From contig NZ_JAKZGR010000010.1 in assembly GCF_022549675.1 (NCBI RefSeq), positions 124,001-188,000 of the forward strand: a stretch of DNA of 64,000 nucleotides, in the 5' to 3' direction. Positions 25,617-33,487 of the stretch are shown here, in pieces. The number at the start of each line of letters is the position of its first letter. Position 1 is the first letter of the stretch. The position numbers and the translations under genes were made by a program. This DNA is from Belliella kenyensis (GTDB taxonomy: Bacteria; Bacteroidota; Bacteroidia; Cytophagales; Cyclobacteriaceae). The notes under the pieces were generated by a model. It saw only the letters and a program-made list of their open reading frames with translations, was not told the DNA's origin and did no database searches.

Positions 25617-26408
25617 ATGTCAACATATAAAATACCAACAATGGCTGAAATGGCCGCAAATGGAGAAAGTCCTGAGATACTATTCTGGGTAGGATGTGCG
25701 GGATCATTTGATGATAGGTACAAGGCTGTCACCCAAGCATTTGTTAAGATCCTTAATAAAGTAGGTGTAAGTTTTGCAGTGCTAGGACCTGAGGAAGCAT
25801 GTACAGGAGACCCTGCCAGAAGAGCTGGTAATGAGTTCCTTTTTCAAATGCAAGCTGTAGCCAATATCCAAGTGATGAATGGATACGAAGTGAAGAAAGT
25901 AGTCACAGCTTGTCCTCATTGCTTCAATACCATAAAAAACGAATATCCAGCATTGGGTGGGAATTATGAGGTGATTCACCATTCCCAATTTCTCCAACAA
26001 CTCATCAATGAAGGTAAAGTAGTATTGAAAGGTGGAGGTGAATTCAAAGGTAAAAAAATCACCTTCCACGATTCTTGCTATCTGGGCAGAGCCAATAATG
26101 TGTACGAAGCACCAAGAGAAGTGATCAAAGCACTGGATGTAGAGCTGGTAGAGATGAAGCGTTGTCGAACAAAAGGATTGTGCTGTGGAGCTGGCGGAGC
26201 ACAAATGTTCAAGGAACCAGAGCCAGGGAATAAAGACATCAACGTAGAGCGGACAGAAGAAGCTTTAGCTACAGGTGCTGCTGCTATTGCAGTAGGTTGC
26301 CCTTTTTGCTTGACCATGATGACCGATGGAGTCAAAAATAAAGAGCGTGAGCACGATGTCAAAGTTTATGACTTGGCAGAGATGATCGCAAAAGACATGG
26401 GGATTTAG
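25617..26408 (+). CDS. CCG-domain (Fe-S)-binding protein (HdrB/GlpC/LutA-like half)
   Basis: 263 residues, soluble. It has two cysteine-rich CCG-type domains: FWVGCAGSFDDR near residue 22-33 with VVTACPHCFNTIKNEYP, and FHDSCYLGRANN with RTKGLCCGAGGAQMF and VGCPFCLTMM. These bind non-cubane Fe-S clusters in HdrB and mediate quinone-linked redox in GlpC/LutA relatives. Downstream of the membrane dicluster protein on the same strand, it likely forms its partner subunit. A terminator follows after 9 bases. Confidence 0.9.
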   Translation: MSTYKIPTMAEMAANGESPEILFWVGCAGSFDDRYKAVTQAFVKILNKVGVSFAVLGPEEACTGDPARRAGNEFLFQMQAVANIQVMNGYEVKKVVTACPHCFNTIKNEYPALGGNYEVIHHSQFLQQLINEGKVVLKGGGEFKGKKITFHDSCYLGRANNVYEAPREVIKALDVELVEMKRCRTKGLCCGAGGAQMFKEPEPGNKDINVERTEEALATGAAAIAVGCPFCLTMMTDGVKNKEREHDVKVYDLAEMIAKDMGI

Positions 26409-26417
26409 TTGGCTTAG

Positions 26418-26457
26418 GTCCACGGTTGGTAATTACCCGTGGACTTAAGTTTTTTTT
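26418..26457 (+). terminator. Terminator after the CCG-domain gene
   Basis: 8-bp stem GTCCACGG (26418-26425) / CCGTGGAC (26437-26444), then TTAAG and eight T. Confidence 0.88.
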
Positions 26458-26458
26458 C

Positions 26459-26933
26459 CTTGAATTTTTTTATTCAAAAAGAATAATATCTATATCCAGA
26501 AAGATACCAGTAACTAAGTCGTATTTGGGGTTTTCAAGATCCAGATATTAATTGATACTGGATATTAGTTGATACTAACCCCATAGTAATCTATTATTTG
26601 TACCAAGTACCAAGTATCAAATTCTTCATCCTTCAACCCTCATCCTTCCCACTTCTTATATAGCGGAGCAAACTGTTTGTAGAAAGGGAAACAGCAACCA
26701 TTATAAATAGCTCCATAGGAGCGACCTTCAGGTATTCACATTTCTTTTTTCGCAAATACACCCAAAGCTTCTAAGGCTTCGTTAATAAAAAGAACTTATT
26801 GCGTATTTTTCCGCTTTAAATATCAAGTTAAGTATGAACTGAATAAAAAACTATGTGCACCTATGTGTCTATGTGGTAAAAAAAACAAAACACATAGCCA
26901 CATAGAAAACAGAAAAACAATAATATTTGAAAT
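26459..26933. repeat. Repeat-rich intergenic region
   Basis: 475 bases without a gene. It holds at least three repeat-like pieces: GATACTGGATATTAGTTGAT with GTACCAAGTACCAAGTATC (about 26552-26617); GGAGCAAACTGTTTGTAG with TAGCTCCATAGGAGC (about 26663-26721), resembling dispersed GCTCC-N-GGAGC repeats of Bacteroidota/Chlorobi; and an inverted repeat CTATGTGTCTATGTG (26861-26875) / CACATAGCCACATAG (26891-26905), 14 of 15 bases paired, with an A-rich loop. Confidence 0.7.
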
Positions 26934-27425
26934 ATGTATTTGGAATTTGATCAAATGCCAGCTCATGCTAGGGTTTGGGTGTATCAGGCAGACAGAAGGT
27001 TTACTAAAGAGGAGTTATATTGGATAGAGGAAAGGTTGACTTCATTTTGTGATCAATGGAATACACATGGCAGCATGATGCCTACTTCTTTTCAAGTGAA
27101 ATTTGGGCAAGTGGTGATATTGGCTGTAGATGAATCCAAGTTGGGTGCTAGTGGATGTTCGATTGATAGCTCTGTGCGCGTAATGAGGGAGATAGAAGAA
27201 AGGTTTGAAGTCAACCTTTTGGATCAAGGGAAAGTGTCTTTTTTGGAAAATGAGGACAGCCTGGTGGTCAATTCCGTCTTTGGTATCAAAGATAAAGTAG
27301 CCAAAGGTGAATTGCATCCAGATTCTATCACTTTGAATCCTTTGGTAAAGTTGAAAGGTGATTTGGAAAATAATTGGCTTCTTCTTGCCAAAGAAAGTTG
27401 GTTAAACAAATACTTTCAAAATTAA
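26934..27425 (+). CDS. Conserved Bacteroidota protein of unknown function (often mislabelled ABC transporter ATPase)
   Basis: 163 residues, cytoplasmic, no signal peptide. The start (MPAHARVWVYQADRRFT) and DESKLGASGCSIDSSVRVMR are conserved features of a small family found in this phylum. Databases often call it ABC transporter ATPase, but no Walker A, Walker B or signature motif is present, so that name is not supported by the sequence. It contains a single Gly/Ser-rich turn (GASGCSIDSS, about 75-84) that might be a ligand site. It lies 58 bases before the PorE-like gene on the same strand. Confidence 0.8.
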   Translation: MYLEFDQMPAHARVWVYQADRRFTKEELYWIEERLTSFCDQWNTHGSMMPTSFQVKFGQVVILAVDESKLGASGCSIDSSVRVMREIEERFEVNLLDQGKVSFLENEDSLVVNSVFGIKDKVAKGELHPDSITLNPLVKLKGDLENNWLLLAKESWLNKYFQN

Positions 27426-27483
27426 TTATTATAATTATCCTATATTTAGAAAAAAACTAAGAACATATCCGATTTTCATTGCA

Positions 27484-29409
27484 ATGAAGCGAAGCCTCCT
27501 AGTATTCTTTTTGATTTCACTGTTGGGAATATCTTGTACAAGCCTTCCCAAAAAAGGACAGAAACAATTTGCCTCTGGTGAATACCAATATGCAATCGGT
27601 ACTTTTTCAAGAATTTTAGAAAAAGATCCAGACAACAGAGATGCTAATTTTTATGTAGCGGAAAGTTATCGCTTATCCAATCGAGTAGAAAAATCATCCA
27701 CATACTATGAAAAGTTGGTGGAAAATGAGCCTGAGTTTGAAAATTTGTACAGACTAGGTCTTAGTTACAAAGCTCAAGGCGAAAACGAAAAGGCGACGGA
27801 AATCTTCGAGAGGGCTAAAAGTATGACCTTAGATGATGACTATTTGAGATTAGTCAATCATGAGCTGAGCGTATTGAAAAAGGTCGGAGAGATCACAGAT
27901 TATTGGCCAAATATTGAAATACAGAATTACACTTCATTGAACACCGCTGGTCCAGACTACGGCCCCGTGGCAAATGAAGGTTACCTTTATTTTGCAAGTT
28001 CTAGACAAGCTTCTGGCATCTATCCAGCCACAGGTGTGCCGTATACCAAGCTCTTCAGAGCCAAAGCAGAAGGAGTACGTGTGGATGTTCAAAATATCCA
28101 AGCCATGCCTGAGTTTCGCAATGAAGAAGGCCTAAACCAAGGAGCAATCGCGATCAGTCCAGATGGAAATACGATCATTTATGCAAGAGGAAACTCCACA
28201 TCAAACAAGGACTTACCAGATGTACATCTATTTGCTTCATATTTTAGGGGTGGAGGTTTTACTCAGCCTATTTGGATGCCCTTGAATGAAGATGAGTTTT
28301 GGTGGAATAGCACACCGGCATTTAGCCCTGATGGAAATACGTTATATTTTGCTTCAAATAGACCTGGAGGTCAGGGTGGTACAGACCTGTACAAAGCCAG
28401 CAAGTTGGCAAATGGAGATTTCGGTAATCCAGTAAATCTGGGTGCTCAAATTAATACTCCAGGCAATGAAATGTTCCCAAGAGTGACAAGAGATGGTAAG
28501 ATTTTCTTTGCCTCAGATGGGCATCCTGGATTGGGTAAGTTAGATCTTTTTGTAGCAGAGCCTATAGATGGAGGAGGGTATGAAGTAAAGAACCTTGGAC
28601 CTAAAGTCAATTCTACAGCTGATGATTTTGGGATATTTTTCACCAACTATCCTCAAGAAGGCTTTCTTACTTCCAATAGAGATGGAGGTGCCGGAGATGA
28701 TGATATTTATTCTTTTGAAGATAAAACACCAAAGCCTAAAGTTGTTAACATATTGCTTAACGTGACCACTTTGGAAAAGAAAGAGGATGGTTCTGAGGAG
28801 ATTTTGCCTCAAACAAGGGTTGCATTATATGATGCCTCAAACAAAATGACGGGAGGGGATTTTACCAATCAAAATGGACGAGTAAGATTCACTTTAGCTC
28901 CAGATGCGAACTTCTCTTTGATAGCTTCCAAAACTGGATATTTTACCAAGAGCATCACTTACGACACCAGAGGTAAAACGCCTAAACAGGAGGATTTGAT
29001 CCAAGATGTTACCAATATAGTTCTAGATACCACAATCGTATTGGATCTCCTCGTTCTTGATAAAGCTATCGTTTTGGAGAATATTTATTATGATCTGGAC
29101 AAGGCGGATATCAGACCTGATGCTGCGGAGGAGTTGGATAAGTTGGTGACCATATTGAAAGATAATCCTACGATATCCATAGAGCTGAGCTCTCATACAG
29201 ATGCCCGTGCTACGGATGCATACAACGACGCACTTTCTCAGAGAAGAGCAGAATCTGCAGTGGCTTACATGGTGTCAAAAGGTATTTCTGCTGATAGATT
29301 GGTTGCCAAGGGGTATGGTAAGCGACAGCTCATCATCAAGGATGCGAAGACAGAGGAAGAACATCAGGTAAACAGAAGGACAGAATTTAAAGTGATTGAG
29401 GTGAAATGA
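27484..29409 (+). CDS. PorE-like T9SS outer-membrane lipoprotein (TPR, PD40 propeller, CRD, OmpA domain)
   Basis: 641 residues. A lipoprotein signal with lipobox LGIS and Cys18. Domains in order: TPR-like helices (about 25-135), a WD40/PD40 beta-propeller (about 150-410; SPDGNTIIYARGNST, FSPDGNTLYFASNRPGG, GFLTSNRDGGAGDDDIYSF), a carboxypeptidase-regulatory-like beta-sandwich (about 425-500), and a C-terminal OmpA peptidoglycan-binding domain (about 530-640; YYDLDKADIRPDAAEELDKL, SSHTDARATDAYN, LSQRRAESAVAYMV). This exact order is that of Porphyromonas PorE (PG1058), which links the T9SS to peptidoglycan. OmpA/PD40 paralogues are common, so it may instead be a relative. Confidence 0.85.
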   Translation: MKRSLLVFFLISLLGISCTSLPKKGQKQFASGEYQYAIGTFSRILEKDPDNRDANFYVAESYRLSNRVEKSSTYYEKLVENEPEFENLYRLGLSYKAQGENEKATEIFERAKSMTLDDDYLRLVNHELSVLKKVGEITDYWPNIEIQNYTSLNTAGPDYGPVANEGYLYFASSRQASGIYPATGVPYTKLFRAKAEGVRVDVQNIQAMPEFRNEEGLNQGAIAISPDGNTIIYARGNSTSNKDLPDVHLFASYFRGGGFTQPIWMPLNEDEFWWNSTPAFSPDGNTLYFASNRPGGQGGTDLYKASKLANGDFGNPVNLGAQINTPGNEMFPRVTRDGKIFFASDGHPGLGKLDLFVAEPIDGGGYEVKNLGPKVNSTADDFGIFFTNYPQEGFLTSNRDGGAGDDDIYSFEDKTPKPKVVNILLNVTTLEKKEDGSEEILPQTRVALYDASNKMTGGDFTNQNGRVRFTLAPDANFSLIASKTGYFTKSITYDTRGKTPKQEDLIQDVTNIVLDTTIVLDLLVLDKAIVLENIYYDLDKADIRPDAAEELDKLVTILKDNPTISIELSSHTDARATDAYNDALSQRRAESAVAYMVSKGISADRLVAKGYGKRQLIIKDAKTEEEHQVNRRTEFKVIEVK

Positions 29410-29416
29410 TCGGGAC

Positions 29417-30037
29417 TTAGTCTAGTTTTTTCCAGACGAAGACCCCCATTGCCCTTTGATCATGAATCAATACACTTTTGGGAGATTCTAGATTTCCCAA
29501 ATGGTGTTTTTTGGTCAGTTTCTCGATCAAAGTAGGCGTAAGGATAAATCGCTCACTATCATCCGGAAGTAGGTACACGCCATTACCAAGTTCTGGCGAA
29601 TTCGCAAGTATGCCTCCAAACCCTGTGGTCATTCTTAAGAAAAATATTCCCCCTGGTTTCAGAATACGCATCATTTCATCTATCATTTCGAAAAATTGAG
29701 CCTCACTTTTGGCGAAATGTAATACTGCTGAGCTGATCACTACATCGAAAGCTCCCTTGTGAAAAGGCATGTCTTGAACTGTAGCTACTTGAAATCTCTG
29801 TACATCGAAGGTAGGATTGATCGTTTGGGCATAGATTCTAGCCATTTGTATAGCAATGGGGTTGGAATCTACACCGAAGATTTGATAATTTTGATTTAGA
29901 AAATAGATACAATTTCTTCCTTCTCCACAACCAGCATCTAAGATTTTCATTTCTTTAGTAAATCTCCCCTTAAGTATTTGATCTAGGAGGTAAATGTCAA
30001 TGTTGCCAAAAAGCTCGTTAAGTTTATTGATTTCCAT
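29417..30037 (-). CDS. Class I SAM-dependent methyltransferase
   Basis: 206 residues from the ATG at 30037 (MEINKLNELFGN); an upstream ATG adds seven residues inside the preceding gene. SAM-binding motif I is MKILDAGCGEGRNCIYFL (about 33-50), followed by IFGVDSNPIAIQMA, and FDVVISSAVLHFAKS and MMRILKPGGIFFLRM further on, typical of UbiE/Methyltransf_11 folds. The substrate is unknown. It overlaps the patatin gene end by 14 bases and its stop lies 7 bases from the convergent PorE-like gene, so it probably depends on patatin transcription. Confidence 0.9.
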   Translation of the reverse strand: MEINKLNELFGNIDIYLLDQILKGRFTKEMKILDAGCGEGRNCIYFLNQNYQIFGVDSNPIAIQMARIYAQTINPTFDVQRFQVATVQDMPFHKGAFDVVISSAVLHFAKSEAQFFEMIDEMMRILKPGGIFFLRMTTGFGGILANSPELGNGVYLLPDDSERFILTPTLIEKLTKKHHLGNLESPKSVLIHDQRAMGVFVWKKLD

Positions 30038-30935
30038 TTTCAAATTCTTTAATAGCATCTTCCATTTTCTTTTTGCCTATCTCTACAAGTTCTGCTGCTC
30101 GATGAAATTCTAAAGTACCTGCCTGTGTTCTCGCGATTGACACCAGTATATCCACTTTATGCCTTTCTAGAATTACCGATGTCAGTTTGTCTTGTAAGAT
30201 ATCAAATGAATAATTGAGAAGTTCTAGGGAACTCATTCCTTTGTATTTTTCAACTTTAGCATCTGATTCGAAATATTTGGCAAATTTATCTTTGTAGTCT
30301 TTTACCCATTGCGGGACTTTTATTAATCTGTCTGTTTCTACTTTTGGACTAGGGGCCGTGATCACATCCATAAAGGATTCCTTAGGTCCATTGAGATCAA
30401 TTGCTATGACAATTTCTCCTCTTCTTTTTTTTGGAATAAGAGATAAGGGAAGAGGGTTAAGGATTCCCCCGTCGACATATTCCCTATCCTTTATCTTAGC
30501 TGGTGTAAGTACGGTAGGTATCGAGACTGATGCCCTTATCGCATCGAAGAGCATGCCTTTATCAAAGATTTTTTCTTTTCCTTGAGGGATTTCTACAGCT
30601 GTACAATTGAATGGTATTTTCAGCTCTTCGATTTTGCAATCTTCTATCAGTTTTTTTAAGGCTAAAAAGACTTTCTCACCCTTGATAAATCCTTTAGTGG
30701 ATAATGTAAAGTCCATGAGAGAGAAAACATCAATTCTATCTAGGTTACAAATCCAATCTTTGAAAGCAGGAAGAAAGCCAGTAGCATATATCCCTCCTAC
30801 CAAAGCCCCAGCTGAGCTTCCTGAAATAGAAACTATCTCATAGCCGGCCTCTTCCAGAGCCTCAATGACACCAATATGTGCCATTCCTCTAGCACCACCA
30901 CTTGATAGAACCAACGAGACGGTTTTTTTACCCAT
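30024..30935 (-). CDS. Patatin-like phospholipase family protein (RssA-like)
   Basis: 303 residues. Patatin motifs: oxyanion loop SGGARGMAHIGV (12-23), nucleophile Ser41 in GSSAG, and the catalytic Asp155 in VDGGILNPLP. There is no signal peptide and no POTRA or barrel, so it is a cytoplasmic RssA-like member rather than a secreted PlpD type. It should hydrolyse acyl esters of phospholipids. It is upstream of, and overlaps, the methyltransferase gene. Confidence 0.92.
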   Translation of the reverse strand: MGKKTVSLVLSSGGARGMAHIGVIEALEEAGYEIVSISGSSAGALVGGIYATGFLPAFKDWICNLDRIDVFSLMDFTLSTKGFIKGEKVFLALKKLIEDCKIEELKIPFNCTAVEIPQGKEKIFDKGMLFDAIRASVSIPTVLTPAKIKDREYVDGGILNPLPLSLIPKKRRGEIVIAIDLNGPKESFMDVITAPSPKVETDRLIKVPQWVKDYKDKFAKYFESDAKVEKYKGMSSLELLNYSFDILQDKLTSVILERHKVDILVSIARTQAGTLEFHRAAELVEIGKKKMEDAIKEFENGNQ

Positions 30936-30948
30936 GATTAAAAATGAT

Positions 30949-30980
30949 TTTGAAAGTCCACATTGATATTGGTACTTTTG
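30949..30980 (+). promoter_or_regulatory. Bacteroidota promoter for the VOC gene
   Basis: TTTG (30949-30952), 20 bases, TACTTTTG (30973-30980). It lies 19 bases before the VOC ATG, giving a very short leader. Confidence 0.75.
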
Positions 30981-30999
30981 GGAGATAAAGATCTTAATT

Positions 31000-31422
31000 A
31001 TGGAGCAATTTAAACCATTTCACCTCGCTTTTCCAATAAACGATATTGAAGAGACAAGAAAGTTTTATGCAGATCTCTTGGGATGCGAGATTGGAAGGAG
31101 TACTGACAAGTGGATAGATTTCAATTTTTTTGGACATCAGCTATCAGCACATGTCAAGCCTGAAGAGTTAGCTGAAGCCAAAACTAATCAAGTGGATGGG
31201 AAATATGTGCCTGTAAGACATTTTGGTGCGATTTTGCCTTGGACGGAATGGCATGATTTGGCAGAAAAGTTAAAAGCAAACAATACTGAGTTCATTGTAG
31301 AGCCATATATCAGATTTCAGGGTGAAGTGGGTGAGCAAGCTACCATGTTTTTCTTAGATCCTGCTGGTAATGCCTTAGAGTTTAAGTCTTTTCAAGACCC
31401 TAGTCAGGTGTTTGCAAAGTAG
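31000..31422 (+). CDS. VOC family protein (glyoxalase/dioxygenase fold)
   Basis: 140 residues. [21 protein letters not shown] and GCEIGRS are the first beta-alpha-beta-beta module (cut here into two parts), [15 protein letters not shown] the metal-site strand, and [18 protein letters not shown] the typical ending, with a Glu ligand in EFK. His8 (FHLAF), the VRHFGAI histidine and the final Glu could bind a divalent metal. The family includes glyoxalases, dioxygenases and resistance proteins; the substrate is unknown. Monocistronic with its own promoter. Confidence 0.9.
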   Translation: MEQFKPFHLAFPINDIEETRKFYADLLGCEIGRSTDKWIDFNFFGHQLSAHVKPEELAEAKTNQVDGKYVPVRHFGAILPWTEWHDLAEKLKANNTEFIVEPYIRFQGEVGEQATMFFLDPAGNALEFKSFQDPSQVFAK

Positions 31423-31566
31423 ATTTTTGAGTTAAGGTCACGAAATGCATGACAAACCACTGATGGCTTTGAGTTGCCACCTATATCTTTATTGATTTTT
31501 CTTGGGATTAAATAAATTTAATTTTGCACTTGGTAACTTTGTTTCCCTAATTGGGGTTATACCACC

Positions 31567-32397
31567 ATGATGACCAAAAAAGAGCTACTATATTACAAAA
31601 CCTATACCCAAGAAAACCATTCTGAATGGATAGTTTTTATCCATGGAGCTGGTGGCTCTTCATCGATTTGGTATAAGCAAATCAGGGAATTCAAGGAACA
31701 TTATAACTTGCTACTCATTGACCTTAGAGGTCACGGCAGGTCGGCAAACTCTTTCCGTAATTTGTGGAATGAGAAATACACATTCCCTAATGTTACTAAG
31801 GATATCATTGAAGTATTAGACCATCTAAACCTGCCGCCAGCACATTTTATGGGGGTCTCATTAGGGACAATTTTAGCCAGACAACTTGCCGAAATGGAAC
31901 CACATCGGGTAAAAAGCTTGATCATGGCAGGGGCAGTGACTAAGCTGAATTTTACCTCTAGGCTTCTTGTCGTATTAGGCAATACATTCAAAAGTGTTCT
32001 TCCTTACATGTGGTTATACAGGTTGTTTGCCTTTATCATCATGCCATTGAATCACCATGCTGAATCCAGAAATTTGTTTATCCGGGAGGCTAAGCGATTA
32101 TGTCAAAAGGAATTCATCAGGTGGTTTAAGCTCACCAAAGATATTAATCCATTACTTCGATTTTTCAAAGAGAAAGACTTGAATATCCCCACTTTCTATG
32201 TGATGGGAGAAGAGGACATAATGTTTTTAGAGTCAGTTCGTAAAATAGTGGCAGGACATAAACAAGCCTTTTTGGAAGTGATCAAATCTTGTGGGCATGT
32301 AGTGAATGTGGAGCAACCAGAAATCTTCAATCAGTTAACCTTAAGTTGGCTAAAAAATTATAAGCAGTACAGTAAAACCTCAGTGGATATTTCCTAA
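31567..32397 (+). CDS. Alpha/beta hydrolase
   Basis: 276 residues (two adjacent ATGs; the first is used). The fold is clear: IVFIHGAGGSSSIW oxyanion region, LIDLRGHGRS, nucleophile Ser98 in MGVSLGT, acid in YVMGEEDIMF, and His in SCGHVVNVEQPE. It is a cytoplasmic esterase- or lipase-like enzyme of unknown substrate. A -7 box TAACTTTG at 31534-31541 lies 26 bases upstream, without a good upstream TTTG. Its stop overlaps the RND adaptor ATG by one base (TAATG), so it may be the first gene of the efflux operon. Confidence 0.9.
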   Translation: MMTKKELLYYKTYTQENHSEWIVFIHGAGGSSSIWYKQIREFKEHYNLLLIDLRGHGRSANSFRNLWNEKYTFPNVTKDIIEVLDHLNLPPAHFMGVSLGTILARQLAEMEPHRVKSLIMAGAVTKLNFTSRLLVVLGNTFKSVLPYMWLYRLFAFIIMPLNHHAESRNLFIREAKRLCQKEFIRWFKLTKDINPLLRFFKEKDLNIPTFYVMGEEDIMFLESVRKIVAGHKQAFLEVIKSCGHVVNVEQPEIFNQLTLSWLKNYKQYSKTSVDIS

Positions 32398-33482
32398 TGA
32401 AAAGACAAACCAAAACTATTTTGATTGTTGCAATTATAGCAGTTGTTGCAATTATTTTTATTTATCCAAGAATAGATGTGATGATGGGAAAGGAAGAGGG
32501 TAGTGCACCCGGGACACAAGCTCCGCAAGGACCTGGAAGAGCCATACCAGTCAATGTAGTTGAGGTCAAGCCCCAAAGATTGGAAAACAACCTGAGTATT
32601 ACTGGCGCCATTATACCAAACGAAACAGTGAATCTGCGTTCTGAAATTTCTGGTCTTGTGGAAAGAATTACTTTCAAAGAAGGTGAGTTTGTCAAGAAGG
32701 GAACACCTTTGCTTTACCTCAATGACGATGAGTTGAAAGCACAATTTGATCGATTAGATTACACTAAGAAACTGTATGAAAGTCAGGAGAATAGACAAAA
32801 ACAACTTCTAGCAAAAGAGGCGATAAGTCAGGAAGAATACGATGTGTCACTTAACCAGTTCAATACAAATTTGGCTGATTTGAGATTGGTAGAGGCACAG
32901 TTGAACAAGACGATAATTAGAGCTCCCTTTGATGGTGTCTTGGGTTTGAGGCAGATTTCTGAAGGATCTGTAATAGGTACTACTGATGTGATAGCGAGCA
33001 TTGTGAATATAGATCCCATAAAAATTGAGTTTTCAATTCCTGAAAGATATTCCAACCAAGTAAAACTTGGATCTAAAATCATCTTTTCAAATGATGGAAG
33101 TGGAGTGGAAAGAGAAGGGACTGTTTACGCTTATGAACCTACCATAGATGCTGCTACCCGAACTTTGAGATTGAGAGCAGAAAGTCAGAACAAAGACAGG
33201 GTTTTTCTTCCAGGCATGTTTGTGAGAATTAGATATACACTTGGCATTGAAGAAAATGCCTTGCTTGTACCTGCTGAGTCTGTCATACCTGAGCTCAGTG
33301 GATACAAAGTATACATAGCAAATGCTGAAAATCAAGCCGAAGAGCGTATTGTCAGTATAGGGACAAGGACGGAGAGTCAAGTACATATCGTCGATGGCCT
33401 CAAAGAAGGTGATTTGGTACTGACTACAGGGATCTTGCAAGTAAGAACGGGTTCACCACTTGAGGTTACCAAAACCAAATAA
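32397..33482 (+). CDS. RND efflux periplasmic adaptor (membrane fusion protein)
   Basis: 361 residues. An N-terminal membrane anchor (about 7-25) rather than a lipobox. A Pro/Gly-rich linker leads to the lipoyl/barrel-sandwich half (NLRSEISGLVERITFKEGEF), a helical hairpin (about 115-165; LYESQENRQKQLLAKEAISQ), the second half-motif (IRAPFDGVLGLRQISEGSVI), a beta-barrel (FSIPERYSNQV) and a membrane-proximal domain. It bridges the permease and the TolC-type channel. It is the first of three contiguous pump genes (gaps 5 and -1 bases). Confidence 0.95.
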   Translation: MKRQTKTILIVAIIAVVAIIFIYPRIDVMMGKEEGSAPGTQAPQGPGRAIPVNVVEVKPQRLENNLSITGAIIPNETVNLRSEISGLVERITFKEGEFVKKGTPLLYLNDDELKAQFDRLDYTKKLYESQENRQKQLLAKEAISQEEYDVSLNQFNTNLADLRLVEAQLNKTIIRAPFDGVLGLRQISEGSVIGTTDVIASIVNIDPIKIEFSIPERYSNQVKLGSKIIFSNDGSGVEREGTVYAYEPTIDAATRTLRLRAESQNKDRVFLPGMFVRIRYTLGIEENALLVPAESVIPELSGYKVYIANAENQAEERIVSIGTRTESQVHIVDGLKEGDLVLTTGILQVRTGSPLEVTKTK

Positions 33483-33487
33483 ATTGA

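Noticed and set aside
27484-29409. Simple OmpA/MotB porin
   Set aside because: The lipobox, TPR, propeller and regulatory-like domains before the OmpA part fit a PorE-type lipoprotein better.
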